Assembly: GCA_011391075.1 (NCBI GenBank)
Contig: JAABRF010000008.1
Location: forward strand, 1-55,730
DNA from: Flavobacteriia bacterium
GTDB lineage: Bacteria; Bacteroidota; Bacteroidia; Flavobacteriales; Flavobacteriaceae
Reading direction: 5' to 3'
Length of the DNA: 55,730 nt
In this document: piece after piece, positions 1 through 9,107 of the stretch
Numbering within the stretch: position 1 is the first letter of the stretch
Layout of the letters: each line of letters opens with the position of its first letter
The notes under the pieces: model-generated
Told to the model about the DNA's origin: nothing
Database searches by the model: none
What the model saw: only the letters and a program-made list of their open reading frames with translations
Position numbers and translations under genes: made by a program

Positions 1-50
1 ATTTTTGGGAGTGAGATGGAAGGGGAAATATGGATACTAGGTTAATGAAA

Positions 51-84
51 TTAGAAATTAGAAATTAGAAATTAGAAATTAGAA
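51..84. repeat. Tandem 8-bp ATTAGAAA repeat
   Basis: About four head-to-tail copies of ATTAGAAA lie just downstream of the HAD phosphatase gene (which is read leftward). The same word recurs near 23350, 24030 and 38433, always between genes, so this is one member of a dispersed simple-sequence family. No gene is seen in bases 1-87. Confidence 0.85.
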
Positions 85-87
85 GCT

Positions 88-774
88 TTAAAATTGGAAA
101 TATGATTTCAATTCCAATAGATGTTTAACGGTTTCAACTTCTTCATCAACCGGTTTATTCATATAATTGTAATGAATGGCTTTCATCCCAATAGCCAATG
201 CTCCTTGTACATCCGCTTCAAAATTGTCCCCTATCATGATGCTATCATGAGTTGAGGCATTGGCTTGTTGTAATGCATAGTGAAATACCTGTGGATTGGG
301 TTTTTTAGCGCCTGCATTTTCAGAAGTAATTATTTTATCAAAATACTTGGATATACCTGAAAGTTCGATTTTGCGAAATGAAACTTCATTAAATCCATTG
401 GTAATGATGTGCATTTTGTAATTTGGAAACAAATAATCCAGAATTTCAATGGTACCGTGATGTAAATGATTGAAATGGGGCAAAATTTCTAAATAAGATT
501 CTGCTAAAACATCAATGGCTTCATCCGTAATCTCATATTGTAATAAAGTAAAAGTATCTCTCAAACGAGCGTATTTCAATTGATCTTTAGTTACTTTGCC
601 ATCCGCATAAAGCTTCCAATACGATTCGTTTATGGGCTCATATGTTTTAATAAAGGCTGTAAAATTCAACTGAATATTTTGTTTTTCAAAACATTGCTTG
701 AAAGCCAATTCCGAATTCAAATCAAAATCCCACAAGGTTTGATCAAGGTCGAAGAAGATGTGTTTTAGGTTCAT
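88..774 (-). CDS. yjjG: HAD-family phosphatase, YjjG type (noncanonical nucleotidase)
   Basis: Haloacid dehalogenase-like hydrolase of about 228 residues. Motif I is DLDQT at residues 9-13 (nucleophile D9, acid D11), motif II is the ITNG stretch, and motif IV is GDNFEADVQGA. The cap is helical, as in the YjjG/YfnB group that removes phosphate from nucleoside monophosphates, including damaged pyrimidine nucleotides; this role is inferred from the family. I start it at the ATG at 774 because the protein then opens with MNLKHIFFDLDQT, the normal start for HAD enzymes. An upstream in-frame ATG at 828 would add 18 residues of unlikely sequence. A TAnnTTTG-like element at 779-786 lies only 5 bp before this ATG, so the transcript may be nearly leaderless. 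It is divergent from the glycosyltransferase gene. Confidence 0.85.
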   Translation of the reverse strand: MNLKHIFFDLDQTLWDFDLNSELAFKQCFEKQNIQLNFTAFIKTYEPINESYWKLYADGKVTKDQLKYARLRDTFTLLQYEITDEAIDVLAESYLEILPHFNHLHHGTIEILDYLFPNYKMHIITNGFNEVSFRKIELSGISKYFDKIITSENAGAKKPNPQVFHYALQQANASTHDSIMIGDNFEADVQGALAIGMKAIHYNYMNKPVDEEVETVKHLLELKSYFQF

Positions 775-797
775 GGGACAAAAATACAAACTTAATG

Positions 798-805
798 TAT
801 ATTTG
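798..805 (+). promoter_or_regulatory. Candidate -7 element (TATATTTG) for the glycosyltransferase operon
   Basis: TATATTTG matches the Bacteroidota TAnnTTTG -7 consensus and would place the transcript start about 30 bases before the TTG start at 844. No clear -33 TTG is seen, and such words occur by chance in AT-rich DNA. Confidence 0.35.
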
Positions 806-843
806 ATTAAATTTTCCTTAATTTGCATGGTTAAATTAACATT

Positions 844-1971
844 TTGGACACAAAAAAGCTACATATTTTATTTTTGACCAGTTGGTTTCCTTCTCGTGTT
901 TTTCCGGTATTGGGAGATTTTATCCAACGACATGCTGAAGCGGTAGCTACTTTGCATCAAGTAAGCCTTGTTCATGTCATCAGTGATCCAAATTTGAAAC
1001 ATCGTATAGAATTTGAATCCAAAGTTCAAAATGGCATTCAAATTCACATCGCATATATTCCTTATACTTTTTCCCTATTGAAAAAACTATATTGGTATCT
1101 CAAAGCTTATCATCAAATTTTTAAAAAAGTAGTATCATTTGATTTGATACATCTCAACAAACTATACGCTAGTGGCATTGTGGCATTGTATTTCAAATTT
1201 TTTAAAGGTAAAAAATACTTGATTACGGAACATTGGAGTGGTTATCAAGAAATAAATAATTCAAATATTGGGAAAATAGAAAAATGGTTTTCCGGATTGA
1301 TTACAAGCCAAGCTTCTTATATTTGTCCTGTTACCCAACATTTGGCAAAATCCATGATTAAATTTGGTTTAAAAGGGAAATATTTTCCAGTTCCAAATGT
1401 AGTAAATACAGATTTATTTGTGCCAAAAACGCATCAAAACGATACCTTAACCTTGATTCATATTTCCAGTTTGGATGATTCCATCAAAAATATCAATGGT
1501 ATTTTGAATGTTTTAGGACGACTCCAACAATCAAATTTTGATTTTAAAATGTATTTTCTAGGTGGTACAAAAGAACCATTTGAGAAAAAAATAAAATTAC
1601 TACAATTAAAAGACGAGCAAGTACAATTTATACATCACATTCCACAAAGTGAAATATTACCCTTTCTTCAAAATGCAGATGCTTTTATTTTATTCAGTAA
1701 TTATGAGAATTTACCTTGTGTGATTTTAGAATCGTTTTCTTGTGGAATTCCGGTAATTTCTACTCGTGTTGGAGGAATTGAAGAATATTTTCCCGAAGAC
1801 TTTGGGGTATTGATAAATCCAAAAGACGAATCTGCATTGGCACATCAAATCCTCAATTTCAAATCGAAAAAGTGGGCTGATTCAACTACCATGCACCAAT
1901 ATGCAAATGAGCAATTTAGTCAAGCTCATATTGCAAAAACATATCACGATTTATACATAAAAATGTTATGA
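844..1971 (+). CDS. GT4-type glycosyltransferase
   Basis: Glycosyltransferase of 375 residues with the GT-B fold, group 1/GT4. It opens with KKLHILFLTSWFPS, a typical GT4 N-terminus, and carries the E-x7-E sugar-nucleotide motif in ENLPCVILESFSCGIP near residues 288-300, followed by VISTRVGGIEEYF. It probably adds a sugar to a surface glycan at the cytoplasmic face of the inner membrane; donor and acceptor cannot be read from the sequence. The start codon is TTG; the nearby ATG at 827 is out of frame and quickly terminated. The stop overlaps the next start (ATGA), so it is translationally coupled to the flippase gene. Confidence 0.85.
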   Translation: MDTKKLHILFLTSWFPSRVFPVLGDFIQRHAEAVATLHQVSLVHVISDPNLKHRIEFESKVQNGIQIHIAYIPYTFSLLKKLYWYLKAYHQIFKKVVSFDLIHLNKLYASGIVALYFKFFKGKKYLITEHWSGYQEINNSNIGKIEKWFSGLITSQASYICPVTQHLAKSMIKFGLKGKYFPVPNVVNTDLFVPKTHQNDTLTLIHISSLDDSIKNINGILNVLGRLQQSNFDFKMYFLGGTKEPFEKKIKLLQLKDEQVQFIHHIPQSEILPFLQNADAFILFSNYENLPCVILESFSCGIPVISTRVGGIEEYFPEDFGVLINPKDESALAHQILNFKSKKWADSTTMHQYANEQFSQAHIAKTYHDLYIKML

Positions 1972-3224
1972 TCACTAGGCTCAAAGAATTTATACAAGGT
2001 TTTTTATCTCGAAGTGGTAGCAGTGTTTTCGCAGCCATGTTGTCTGCAAGAGTTTTGGCATTTGTAGCTTCATGGGTTGCTTTACAATTGGTCAATGAAA
2101 AGGATTTGGGACTGGTTTTATATGCCTATAGTTTCTTTGTATTTCTCATTCCTATTGGAGGATTTGGTTTAAACCAAAGTTATATAAGATTTGCCGCGTT
2201 GAGTAAGGATGAGAATATCAAAAATAATCTCTTCATTTATACTTTTAAAAATGGGTTAATCGTTGCGCTATTTTTTACATCTATACTGATTTTTGTAAGT
2301 TATTGGACATTTCAAAATGATGCAAAATTGCAACACTACTTTATGATCTTATCATTTAGTTTGATAAGTTTTTATTGTATAGATTTAATTAAAAATTACT
2401 TTAGAGTTTTCCATAAAAACAATTTATATGCTTGGTTGGAAATCACCTATAATATTGTATTGGTATTGATGGTAGCCCTGTTAGGATATCGTTTTCATGC
2501 AGTAGGATACAGTATAGCTGTTGCAATTTCACCTTTAATAGCTTCTTTGTTTTTCCTTCCAATGGTACAATTGAAACTTAAAAATTATAGTAAACCTGAC
2601 AACACTTCTTTAGACTTTTGGAAGTATGGTTTTTTTGCCGGATTGGCAGGTGTTGCAACTCAATTGTTATTTGCCATTGACATGATTTTATTGGGTAATA
2701 TGCTCAAACAACCTGAAATCGTTACTCATTATAAATACGTATCCTTGATTCCTTTTAGCTTGTTATTTTTACCAAGTATGTTCATCACAGCCGACTTTGT
2801 AAAACTGACTGAAGAGATTGATCAAAAACATAAAATCCAACATTATATCAAAAATTACTGGACTCTATTCAGTTTGGTGAGTTTTGGAGTTTTAGTATTG
2901 GCTTTTATTTTCCCAAAATTGGTACTATCCATATTCATGAAAAATTTAGAACAATATGTATTGACTTTCAGAATATTAATGGTTGGCGTAATTGGGGTTT
3001 TGATGTTTAGAGGTATTTTTGGCAACCTATTGGCTTCAATTGGAAAATCTCATATTAATTTTTGGATTGCTGTTGCTACTTTACTAGTCAATTTCGTTTT
3101 CAATTATCTACTGATTCCCAAATATGGAATCAATGGCGCAGCGATGACATCTGCAGTTGTCATGTGGGTTTCCGGAATATTGAGTTATATATTATTTTCA
3201 AAATACCAAAGAGAATTAGAATAA
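1968..3224 (+). CDS. Polysaccharide flippase (Wzx/MATE-like)
   Basis: Integral membrane protein of 418 residues with about 12 hydrophobic helices, in the pattern of oligosaccharide/polysaccharide exporters of the MOP superfamily. The N-terminal stretch FAAMLSARVLAFVASWVALQLVNEKDLGLVLYAYS resembles the first helices of Wzx-like proteins, and the C-terminal LLIPKYGINGAAMTSAVVMW is typical. It overlaps the glycosyltransferase by 4 bp, so the pair probably assembles and flips one lipid-linked glycan. Its last 9 bases overlap the convergent acyltransferase gene, leaving no room for an independent terminator. Confidence 0.85.
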   Translation: MITRLKEFIQGFLSRSGSSVFAAMLSARVLAFVASWVALQLVNEKDLGLVLYAYSFFVFLIPIGGFGLNQSYIRFAALSKDENIKNNLFIYTFKNGLIVALFFTSILIFVSYWTFQNDAKLQHYFMILSFSLISFYCIDLIKNYFRVFHKNNLYAWLEITYNIVLVLMVALLGYRFHAVGYSIAVAISPLIASLFFLPMVQLKLKNYSKPDNTSLDFWKYGFFAGLAGVATQLLFAIDMILLGNMLKQPEIVTHYKYVSLIPFSLLFLPSMFITADFVKLTEEIDQKHKIQHYIKNYWTLFSLVSFGVLVLAFIFPKLVLSIFMKNLEQYVLTFRILMVGVIGVLMFRGIFGNLLASIGKSHINFWIAVATLLVNFVFNYLLIPKYGINGAAMTSAVVMWVSGILSYILFSKYQRELE

Positions 3225-4112
3225 ATCAAATGGCTTTTGGTAAAAGTAATAAGGTACTTTTTCAGCTCCAAAACTTTTGAAAAATGAGGCAATTCCCGGA
3301 ATCATCGAGCCTTCAAAGTCAAAAAAACAATTTTGTCCAGCATGATTCTTAATGAATTCATTTAAAATCAAGCTCATAGATTGCATTTTCTTTCCATCTT
3401 CATTCACTGCCGACAATAAATAATAGTATCGATTTCCCGACTTCAAAAAAATGGCTCCACCTATCAATCTATCTTTAAACCAAGATTCATAATAGTAAAC
3501 TTCAGAATCAATTTTTAATGTTGACAACAGTTTTTTCAAATGATACATATCCGTATGCTTCAAATGAGTTTTGGGCTGGACAAATTCTTGATGTAATTGA
3601 ATAATAGCATCAGGAGTGGTTGAAAATTGAATTATCGTTTCAAATTCAAGTGCATTTTTCAAAGCTTGGTGCCTATTCTTTTGATAATTATTGAATAGCT
3701 GTTCGTAGGAATTATGCAACGATAATAAAAAATTATTTCGAACCGAAATCTGTGGATGGTTAATAAAATTCTGTTCGTTGAAAAGTAGTGAAATTTTTTT
3801 GAATTTTGCAGGAACAGCAGCCATCAATTCCAAAAAGTGTTGCTCACTCAATTGAACTTTAAAAAAAATTCCCAATTGCTGAATCCATGCAGGTGTATAA
3901 ATATATGCAATTCCCCATTTTCTTCGCCATGGCAAAGGCATCACAGCCTCATAATCTCCGTATATCAATACATCCCAATTGTCGGCAACAGCATCCAAAT
4001 ACCAAGAAAATGCATAGATTCTGGAATTTAGCGATTGAGCAATACAAGTATCGTATTTTTCTTTGTCTAAATCTTTACGTTTGATGTATTGAATGACTGG
4101 TTTTGAATGCAT
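3216..4112 (-). CDS. GNAT/FemAB-like acyltransferase
   Basis: Soluble protein of 298 residues without signal peptide. The layout fits the FemAB/GNAT-like proteins common in Flavobacteriia: an N-terminal lobe with YAFSWYLDAVADNWDVLIYGDYEAVMPLPWRRKWGIAYIYTP and a C-terminal lobe with WFKDRLIGGAIFL and NRYYYLLSAVNEDGKKMQSMSLILNEFI. The likely chemistry is acyl or aminoacyl transfer to a sugar or peptide substrate, which is inference. It lies 10 bp downstream of the deacetylase-like gene in the same direction, so the two are probably co-transcribed. Its 3' end overlaps the flippase gene convergently. Confidence 0.65.
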   Translation of the reverse strand: MHSKPVIQYIKRKDLDKEKYDTCIAQSLNSRIYAFSWYLDAVADNWDVLIYGDYEAVMPLPWRRKWGIAYIYTPAWIQQLGIFFKVQLSEQHFLELMAAVPAKFKKISLLFNEQNFINHPQISVRNNFLLSLHNSYEQLFNNYQKNRHQALKNALEFETIIQFSTTPDAIIQLHQEFVQPKTHLKHTDMYHLKKLLSTLKIDSEVYYYESWFKDRLIGGAIFLKSGNRYYYLLSAVNEDGKKMQSMSLILNEFIKNHAGQNCFFDFEGSMIPGIASFFKSFGAEKVPYYFYQKPFDLF

Positions 4113-4122
4113 ATCAATTCTT

Positions 4123-5421
4123 TTATCTTGAATTCAACATTTCTTCATATACATCAGCCCAATCCTTATTGGATTCCATATCACTTAAAATGGCATTGTG
4201 AAAAATACTGATAAAAGTTCCGTTTACTTTTTGGACTTCTTGTTGCAAAATTTTAATCTTTTCTAATGCTTCTTGCGGACTCAATTTAAGGTGTAATTTC
4301 AACAATTCATCGGTCACACAAAAAGGAAACACTTTCAACGGGGTTTGAATTTCATAGTCCAAATCGTAGAAATAAAATGGCGAACAAGTACCTGCTCTAA
4401 AACCCAGTTGGGTATGATATCCCATGGTATATTCTTCTCTAATATCGTTATCGATCAAAGTTTGATAAGTTCTGGGAATTTCAAGTCTGTTAAAATGTTG
4501 ACGGCTTTTGATTACCGGTCGAATCACGACATTTTCGAATCGGTTTTTTTCTTTGATCAACTTAGGTGTATCTTTCATGGTAAAATAGGAAAACAATTGC
4601 CCGAAAGGGACAAAATCAACTACCGATTTGACCAACATTTTATAGCCATAATTTGAAAAAGAGACATTTTTATCATACGTATTGTATTCGCTGAATAAAA
4701 AGAAGAAAATGGTTTTTACTTTTTTACGCTTGGTCAATTGTATAATTTCATCATAATTATCAAAAGGATCTTTTTTGTAACGTATTAAAACTAAAAACCT
4801 TCTGACAACTTCATCAAATTTCAAATGGGTCAAATCTCTTACAAATCCGGCTGTATTTCTAAAAAAACCCTTGTGCTGATAGGCAAAAGCTTCATTGACA
4901 TTGATGGTTGAAATCTGTTGGTATTGCCTTTTAGGAAACGGATAATCTGGAAACTTTAACTTTAATAAATCCAACAATCGATAAGCCCAAATATCAATCA
5001 ATGGTTTTTCTAAAAAGCCATTTTGTACAGCAGTACTATTTTGGGCAAAATACCGATCATATTCATCATGGACTTGCGGATAATACTCTTCATATCTGCT
5101 CACTAGAAAAAATGTCGCTGCAAAAATATCGTAGGGAATAGCCGATTGTTCACCAACCGAAAAAAAACTAGGGATGCCATTCCAATCGTGAACTTTGAAT
5201 TCAACATCTCTTATTCCTTGTTCGTACAACAACAAATGATTTCGTACAAAAAATTCATTGCCCAGCGGATTCTTGGTATAGGATAATTTGGGCCCGTCAT
5301 GGGCAATAAACTCATCTATCTTGTTGGTAAACAAGATTTCCATTTGCAAGATTCTTTTAAAAATCTGCTTAAAACTATACGTGAGACGTGGCGTGATTTT
5401 ATGTGAATAGACTAGTATCAA
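4123..5421 (-). CDS. Polysaccharide deacetylase-like protein, possibly lacking metal-binding Asp
   Basis: 432-residue protein of the flavobacterial polysaccharide-deacetylase-like family. Recognisable parts are the N-terminal domain (LVYSHKITPRLTYSFKQIFKRIL, then EEFIAHDGPKLSYTKNPLGNEFF-like sequence), the segment where the NodB first motif would lie (STINVNEAFAYQHKG), and the C-terminal MGYHTQLGFRAGTCSPFYFYDL plus SIFHNAILSD with a conserved His. As I recall the family, that first segment carries Asp-x-Asp; here both positions are Asn, which may remove the metal site. The start at 5421 fits the family N-terminus. It forms a probable two-gene operon with the acyltransferase. The substrate is unknown. 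Confidence 0.65.
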   Translation of the reverse strand: MILVYSHKITPRLTYSFKQIFKRILQMEILFTNKIDEFIAHDGPKLSYTKNPLGNEFFVRNHLLLYEQGIRDVEFKVHDWNGIPSFFSVGEQSAIPYDIFAATFFLVSRYEEYYPQVHDEYDRYFAQNSTAVQNGFLEKPLIDIWAYRLLDLLKLKFPDYPFPKRQYQQISTINVNEAFAYQHKGFFRNTAGFVRDLTHLKFDEVVRRFLVLIRYKKDPFDNYDEIIQLTKRKKVKTIFFFLFSEYNTYDKNVSFSNYGYKMLVKSVVDFVPFGQLFSYFTMKDTPKLIKEKNRFENVVIRPVIKSRQHFNRLEIPRTYQTLIDNDIREEYTMGYHTQLGFRAGTCSPFYFYDLDYEIQTPLKVFPFCVTDELLKLHLKLSPQEALEKIKILQQEVQKVNGTFISIFHNAILSDMESNKDWADVYEEMLNSR

Positions 5422-5490
5422 ATGTGAAAAGTCTTAAATTATTCGATGAAAACTCGGTTAACAAAGTGTAAAAGTAAGAAATTTATCTCT

Positions 5491-6189
5491 TTACAGAATC
5501 CCTTCATCTGCAAAACTAAAATACGAATGATCCGTGACTATCAAATGATCCAAAACTTGAATATCCATTACTTTGGCTGCATCCATCATTTTTCGGGTCA
5601 AATCCTTATCACTTTGGCTAGGTTCACGTTTACCAGATGGATGATTATGACTTAAAATAATACCGGTAGCCGATAACTCCAAAGCTTTTCTAAGCACCAA
5701 TCTCACATCGACTAATGTTGAAGTAATGCCACCTTTACTAGCCAACCATTTGCCTATGACTCTATTGGATTGACTGAGATATACAATCCAAAATTCTTCG
5801 TGATTCAAATCTCCCAAAAGTGGTTGTAACAGTTCATACACCGTTCTGCTATCGGTTACTTTGGGTATTTCTAACGCTTCTTCCAATCGGCGGCGTCTAC
5901 CCAATTCCAATGCTGCAATAATAGTAATTGCTTTTGCTTCGCCTATTCCCTTGAATTTTTTTAAGTCGGATATGGATAAACGAGCCAATTGATTGAGGTT
6001 GTTTTGTTGAGCTGCCAAAATTCTCTTTGACAAATCAACAGCCGATTCTTCTCTACTCCCCGATCCAATCAAAATAGCCAATAGTTCAGCATCCGACAAG
6101 GCAGTATTCCCTTTAAGTAATAATTTCTCACGTGGTTTGTCATCTTCAGACCACTGATTGATAGGTAAGTTTTTTCTTACTTTTTCCAT
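5491..6189 (-). CDS. radC: RadC family JAB/MPN-domain protein
   Basis: RadC/DUF2466 protein of 232 residues, the family's normal length. The N-terminal part (LLLKGNTALSDAELLAILIGSGSREESAVDLSKRIL) and helix-hairpin-helix ISDLKKFKGIGEAKAITIIAALELGRRR are followed by the JAMM-type motif ILSHNHPSGKREPSQSDKDLTRKM near residues 178-200, with intact His, His, Ser and Asp. Despite the name, a role in DNA repair is not established; a metal-dependent hydrolase or nuclease activity is the usual suggestion. It is divergent from trkH with a 187-bp gap that holds candidate -7 elements on both strands (6269-6276 minus, 6319-6326 plus). Confidence 0.92.
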   Translation of the reverse strand: MEKVRKNLPINQWSEDDKPREKLLLKGNTALSDAELLAILIGSGSREESAVDLSKRILAAQQNNLNQLARLSISDLKKFKGIGEAKAITIIAALELGRRRRLEEALEIPKVTDSRTVYELLQPLLGDLNHEEFWIVYLSQSNRVIGKWLASKGGITSTLVDVRLVLRKALELSATGIILSHNHPSGKREPSQSDKDLTRKMMDAAKVMDIQVLDHLIVTDHSYFSFADEGIL

Positions 6190-6318
6190 AACATTTCAAA
6201 ATTTGATAAGATTAATTACACCCAATTTGATTTTATAGCAAAATCAATAGGTATTTTCATAGTTGATTCAAAAGTACAACTTTTCACTTAAAAACCGCTT
6301 CAATCGATAATTTTTCTA

Positions 6319-6326
6319 TAATTTTG
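6319..6326 (+). promoter_or_regulatory. Candidate -7 element (TAATTTTG) upstream of trkH
   Basis: TAATTTTG fits TAnnTTTG and lies 50 bp before the trkH start. A matching element on the other strand (TACTTTTG, 6269-6276) could serve radC. No convincing -33 box accompanies either. Confidence 0.3.
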
Positions 6327-6376
6327 TTCGTTTTTTTAAATTCATTTCCAAAATTAATTATGGTATTTCCAATTCT

Positions 6377-8143
6377 ATGAAACTCAATTTTAATTCAATG
6401 AACTTTCATACATTTTACAAACTGGTTTTTTACCTGAGTTTGTTTGGAATTGGTATATTGATATACGATTTTGGCTACTCTCAACCAGGGGATACTCAAA
6501 CTTTTGTAAATCTTTACTATTTCATAGTTTTGGTTTTAGGGATGTTGGCTACAACCATTCGTTATCTCAAAAAAGAAAAAGGGTTGGAATTCAAGGTAAT
6601 TGTCTTTGATATTTTGAGTTCCATAGTCATCATGTCGGTATTGTTTCTACACTTCTCCGGTTTTGACCAATCGACTTTACACACCTATTTATATGATGAT
6701 TTGTGGGTAAAATTGGCTATACTATTAACTTTAGTGCGGGAATTTGCATCTTTAGACATCAACTACAATCGTACTTTTTTGAATCCTGCCCAATTATTCA
6801 TACTCAGTTTCATCATTATAATTTTGGGGGGAACTTTTTTATTGATGTTACCCAATGCTACAACAAATGGAATTTCGTTTGTTGACGCACTATTTACATC
6901 TACTAGTGCCGTGTGTGTAACTGGCTTAGCTGTCGTGGATACTTCATCTGCATTTACCCATTTTGGGCACTACATTATTTTATTTTTAATTCAAATAGGA
7001 GGATTAGGAATCCTTACATTTACAAGTTTCTTTAGTCATTTTTTCAAGGGTGAGAGTTCATTTGAAAATCATTTGGTTTTACAGGACATGACTGGAGCGC
7101 AAAAAGTGGGAGAAGTATTCAGGTTACTGAAGAATATTTTAGTAATCACTTTTACAATTGAATTTATTGGAGCTCTAATTATTTATTCAAGTATTTCGGC
7201 TACTCCATTTGAGACTACATATGATAGAAGTTTTTTTGCAGCATTCCATTCAGTTTCATCTTTTTGTAATGCAGGATTTTCAACATTATCCAATAGTTTA
7301 TATGAAACAGGTTTTCAATACAATTACTTTTTACATTTAAATATTATTTTTTTACTAGTAATAGGTGGATTAGGTTTCCCTATCGTTTCAAACACCTTAC
7401 AATATTTTAAATTCCGATTCGAAAAATTCATATCGAGATGGACCAAGAAAAAAATTCAAAATCGTCCTTGGGTGATGAATTTAAATAGTCGAATCATTGT
7501 AATTACTTCTTTGTCTTTGATTGTTGTTGGAACCATTTTATTATACTTCTCTGAATATAACAATACCTTAAAGGATCACAATGGTTTTGGCAAATTTGTA
7601 ACAGCACTTTTTGCGGCTACAACGCCTCGTACTGCCGGATTCAACACTGTAAACATGGCTCAATTAACCGATTTAACGCTCATGATTACCATACTTCTCA
7701 TGTGGATTGGAGCTTCTCCTGCCTCAACAGGTGGAGGAATTAAAACGAGTACATTTGCTATTGCCATTTTAAATTTTGTAAGCTTAGCCAAAGGAAAAAC
7801 AAGAATAGAAATATTTAGAAGACAAATTTCTGAAAACACTGTTCAAAGAGCATTTGCGGTTATATTTCTTTCACTTTTCATCATCGGTATTGGAATCAGT
7901 ATCATATTATTTTTTGATGCTGATAAAGGTTTTATGAAAGTTGCTTTCGAAAGCTTTTCAGCGTATAGTACCGTTGGTTTAAGTATAGGAATTACGAGTT
8001 CATTATCAACAGTGAGTAAATCCGTATTAATTGCTTTAATGTTTATAGGCAGAGTAAGTATGTTATCCATTTTAATTGCATTATTCAGAAAAGAAAAATA
8101 TAAAAATTACCGTTACCCTTATGAAGATGTTTTAATTAACTAG
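6377..8143 (+). CDS. trkH: TrkH/KtrB-type potassium transporter subunit
   Basis: Inner-membrane K+ translocating subunit of 588 residues. The four pore-loop segments with their filter glycines are visible: TSTSAVCVTGLAVVDTS near residue 175, SSFCNAGFSTLSNSL near 300, TTPRTAGFNTVN near 415 and SAYSTVGLSIGITSS near 535. There are extra hydrophobic helices in the first 130 residues, so the protein is longer than KtrB (about 450). The next gene encodes its cytoplasmic regulatory subunit, separated by 146 bp, so the two form a Trk/Ktr uptake system. The ATG at 6377 is the first in-frame start after the divergent promoter region. Confidence 0.92.
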   Translation: MKLNFNSMNFHTFYKLVFYLSLFGIGILIYDFGYSQPGDTQTFVNLYYFIVLVLGMLATTIRYLKKEKGLEFKVIVFDILSSIVIMSVLFLHFSGFDQSTLHTYLYDDLWVKLAILLTLVREFASLDINYNRTFLNPAQLFILSFIIIILGGTFLLMLPNATTNGISFVDALFTSTSAVCVTGLAVVDTSSAFTHFGHYIILFLIQIGGLGILTFTSFFSHFFKGESSFENHLVLQDMTGAQKVGEVFRLLKNILVITFTIEFIGALIIYSSISATPFETTYDRSFFAAFHSVSSFCNAGFSTLSNSLYETGFQYNYFLHLNIIFLLVIGGLGFPIVSNTLQYFKFRFEKFISRWTKKKIQNRPWVMNLNSRIIVITSLSLIVVGTILLYFSEYNNTLKDHNGFGKFVTALFAATTPRTAGFNTVNMAQLTDLTLMITILLMWIGASPASTGGGIKTSTFAIAILNFVSLAKGKTRIEIFRRQISENTVQRAFAVIFLSLFIIGIGISIILFFDADKGFMKVAFESFSAYSTVGLSIGITSSLSTVSKSVLIALMFIGRVSMLSILIALFRKEKYKNYRYPYEDVLIN

Positions 8144-8202
8144 TATCTAAAATTTTTTGAAAATATTAATTTGAAACACTAAACAAAATACCAAAAAAAT
8201 GA

Positions 8203-8253
8203 AATAGCCATAAGATTATCTTCATACCAACCGGGAATGATTTAATGGCTATT
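8203..8253 (+). promoter_or_regulatory. Long-loop stem in the trkH-trkA intergenic region
   Basis: Perfect 9-bp arms AATAGCCAT (8203-8211) and ATGGCTATT (8245-8253) enclose 33 bases. The element sits between the two K+ transport genes and 36 bp before the trkA start, so it could be an mRNA structure that sets the TrkH:TrkA ratio. There is no terminator-like T-run directly after it. Confidence 0.35.
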
Positions 8254-8289
8254 ACATGTGACCTATAAAAAACAAATAAATTTAAACTC

Positions 8290-8976
8290 ATGAAATATAT
8301 AATCGTTGGTCTAGGAAATTTCGGAGCATCATTGGCAGAAAAATTGACTGCACATGGAAATGAAGTCATAGGTATTGACAACAGTATGGAAAAAGTGGAT
8401 GCATTAAAGGAAAAGATCTCTCATACTATCTGCATGGATGCCACAGACCAATTTACCGTTACCGGATTGCCTTTAAGAGATACAGATGTTGTCATAGTAG
8501 CCATTGGAGAACATGAAGGTGCCAATATTATGGTCACTGCATTGTTTAAAAATCTTCAAGTTAAAAGATTGATTAGTAGAGCCATCAATCCCTTACATGA
8601 AAACGTACTTCAAGCCATTGGAGTTGATGAAATCGTACATCCTGAAGAAGAAACAGCCGAACGTTGGGCAAAGAAACTCTGCTTGATTGGCGTAGTTGAC
8701 TCCTTTGAATTGGGTACAGAATACAGTATTGTAGAAGCTAATGTTCCTTCTCAATATGTGGGAAAAAATATTGGTGAAATCAAAATGCGGGAAAAATATA
8801 ATTTGTTGGTATTGACCACTATCAAACAAACCGTTGTAGATTCCAAAGTAGGTAAAAACATAGTAATTCCGAAAGTACAGGGTGTAGCCAATCCGGATAC
8901 AGTTATGGAAAGGGACGATATTCTGGTACTTTTTGGGGACAATAAAGATATTCAGTCATTCTTGAAAAAAGGTTGA
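8290..8976 (+). CDS. trkA: TrkA/KtrA-type potassium uptake regulatory subunit
   Basis: Cytoplasmic RCK protein of 228 residues with one TrkA-N (Rossmann) and one TrkA-C domain. It begins MKYIIVGLGNFGASLAEKL (GxGxxG nucleotide-binding loop), followed by VIGIDNSMEKV with the acidic residue at the end of beta-2 and ATDQFTVTGLPLRDTDVVIVAIGE. The C-terminal part from about 140 (YSIVEANVPSQYVGKNIGEI ... ILVLFGDNKDIQSFL) is a TrkA-C domain. The size matches KtrA rather than the duplicated E. coli TrkA. It gates the TrkH subunit encoded upstream in response to nucleotides. Confidence 0.92.
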   Translation: MKYIIVGLGNFGASLAEKLTAHGNEVIGIDNSMEKVDALKEKISHTICMDATDQFTVTGLPLRDTDVVIVAIGEHEGANIMVTALFKNLQVKRLISRAINPLHENVLQAIGVDEIVHPEEETAERWAKKLCLIGVVDSFELGTEYSIVEANVPSQYVGKNIGEIKMREKYNLLVLTTIKQTVVDSKVGKNIVIPKVQGVANPDTVMERDDILVLFGDNKDIQSFLKKG

Positions 8977-9107
8977 TTTAATATAGCTTAAGAATCCCGA
9001 TAGACCTGACAAGCAGCAGATATTGTAAAGGGATGGCATATTCAACTCTGTTCGTAGCAAAGCGTGTTTGACCTATATAAAATATTAAATTTAAATACAT
9101 AAAATCC

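Noticed and set aside
775-828. Upstream start for the HAD phosphatase
   Set aside because: Adds 18 atypical residues before the normal MNLKHIFFDLDQT start and contains a -7-like element.
5446-5655. Rightward open frame of 69 aa overlapping radC
   Set aside because: Mostly inside the radC 3' end; nothing recognisable in the peptide.
8144-8289. c-di-AMP (ydaO-type) riboswitch before trkA
   Set aside because: None of the conserved ydaO blocks could be found; only the simple long-loop stem is present.
8166-8381. Leftward open frame of 71 aa between trkH and trkA
   Set aside because: It overlaps the start of trkA and the intergenic stem; no family resemblance, no promoter.
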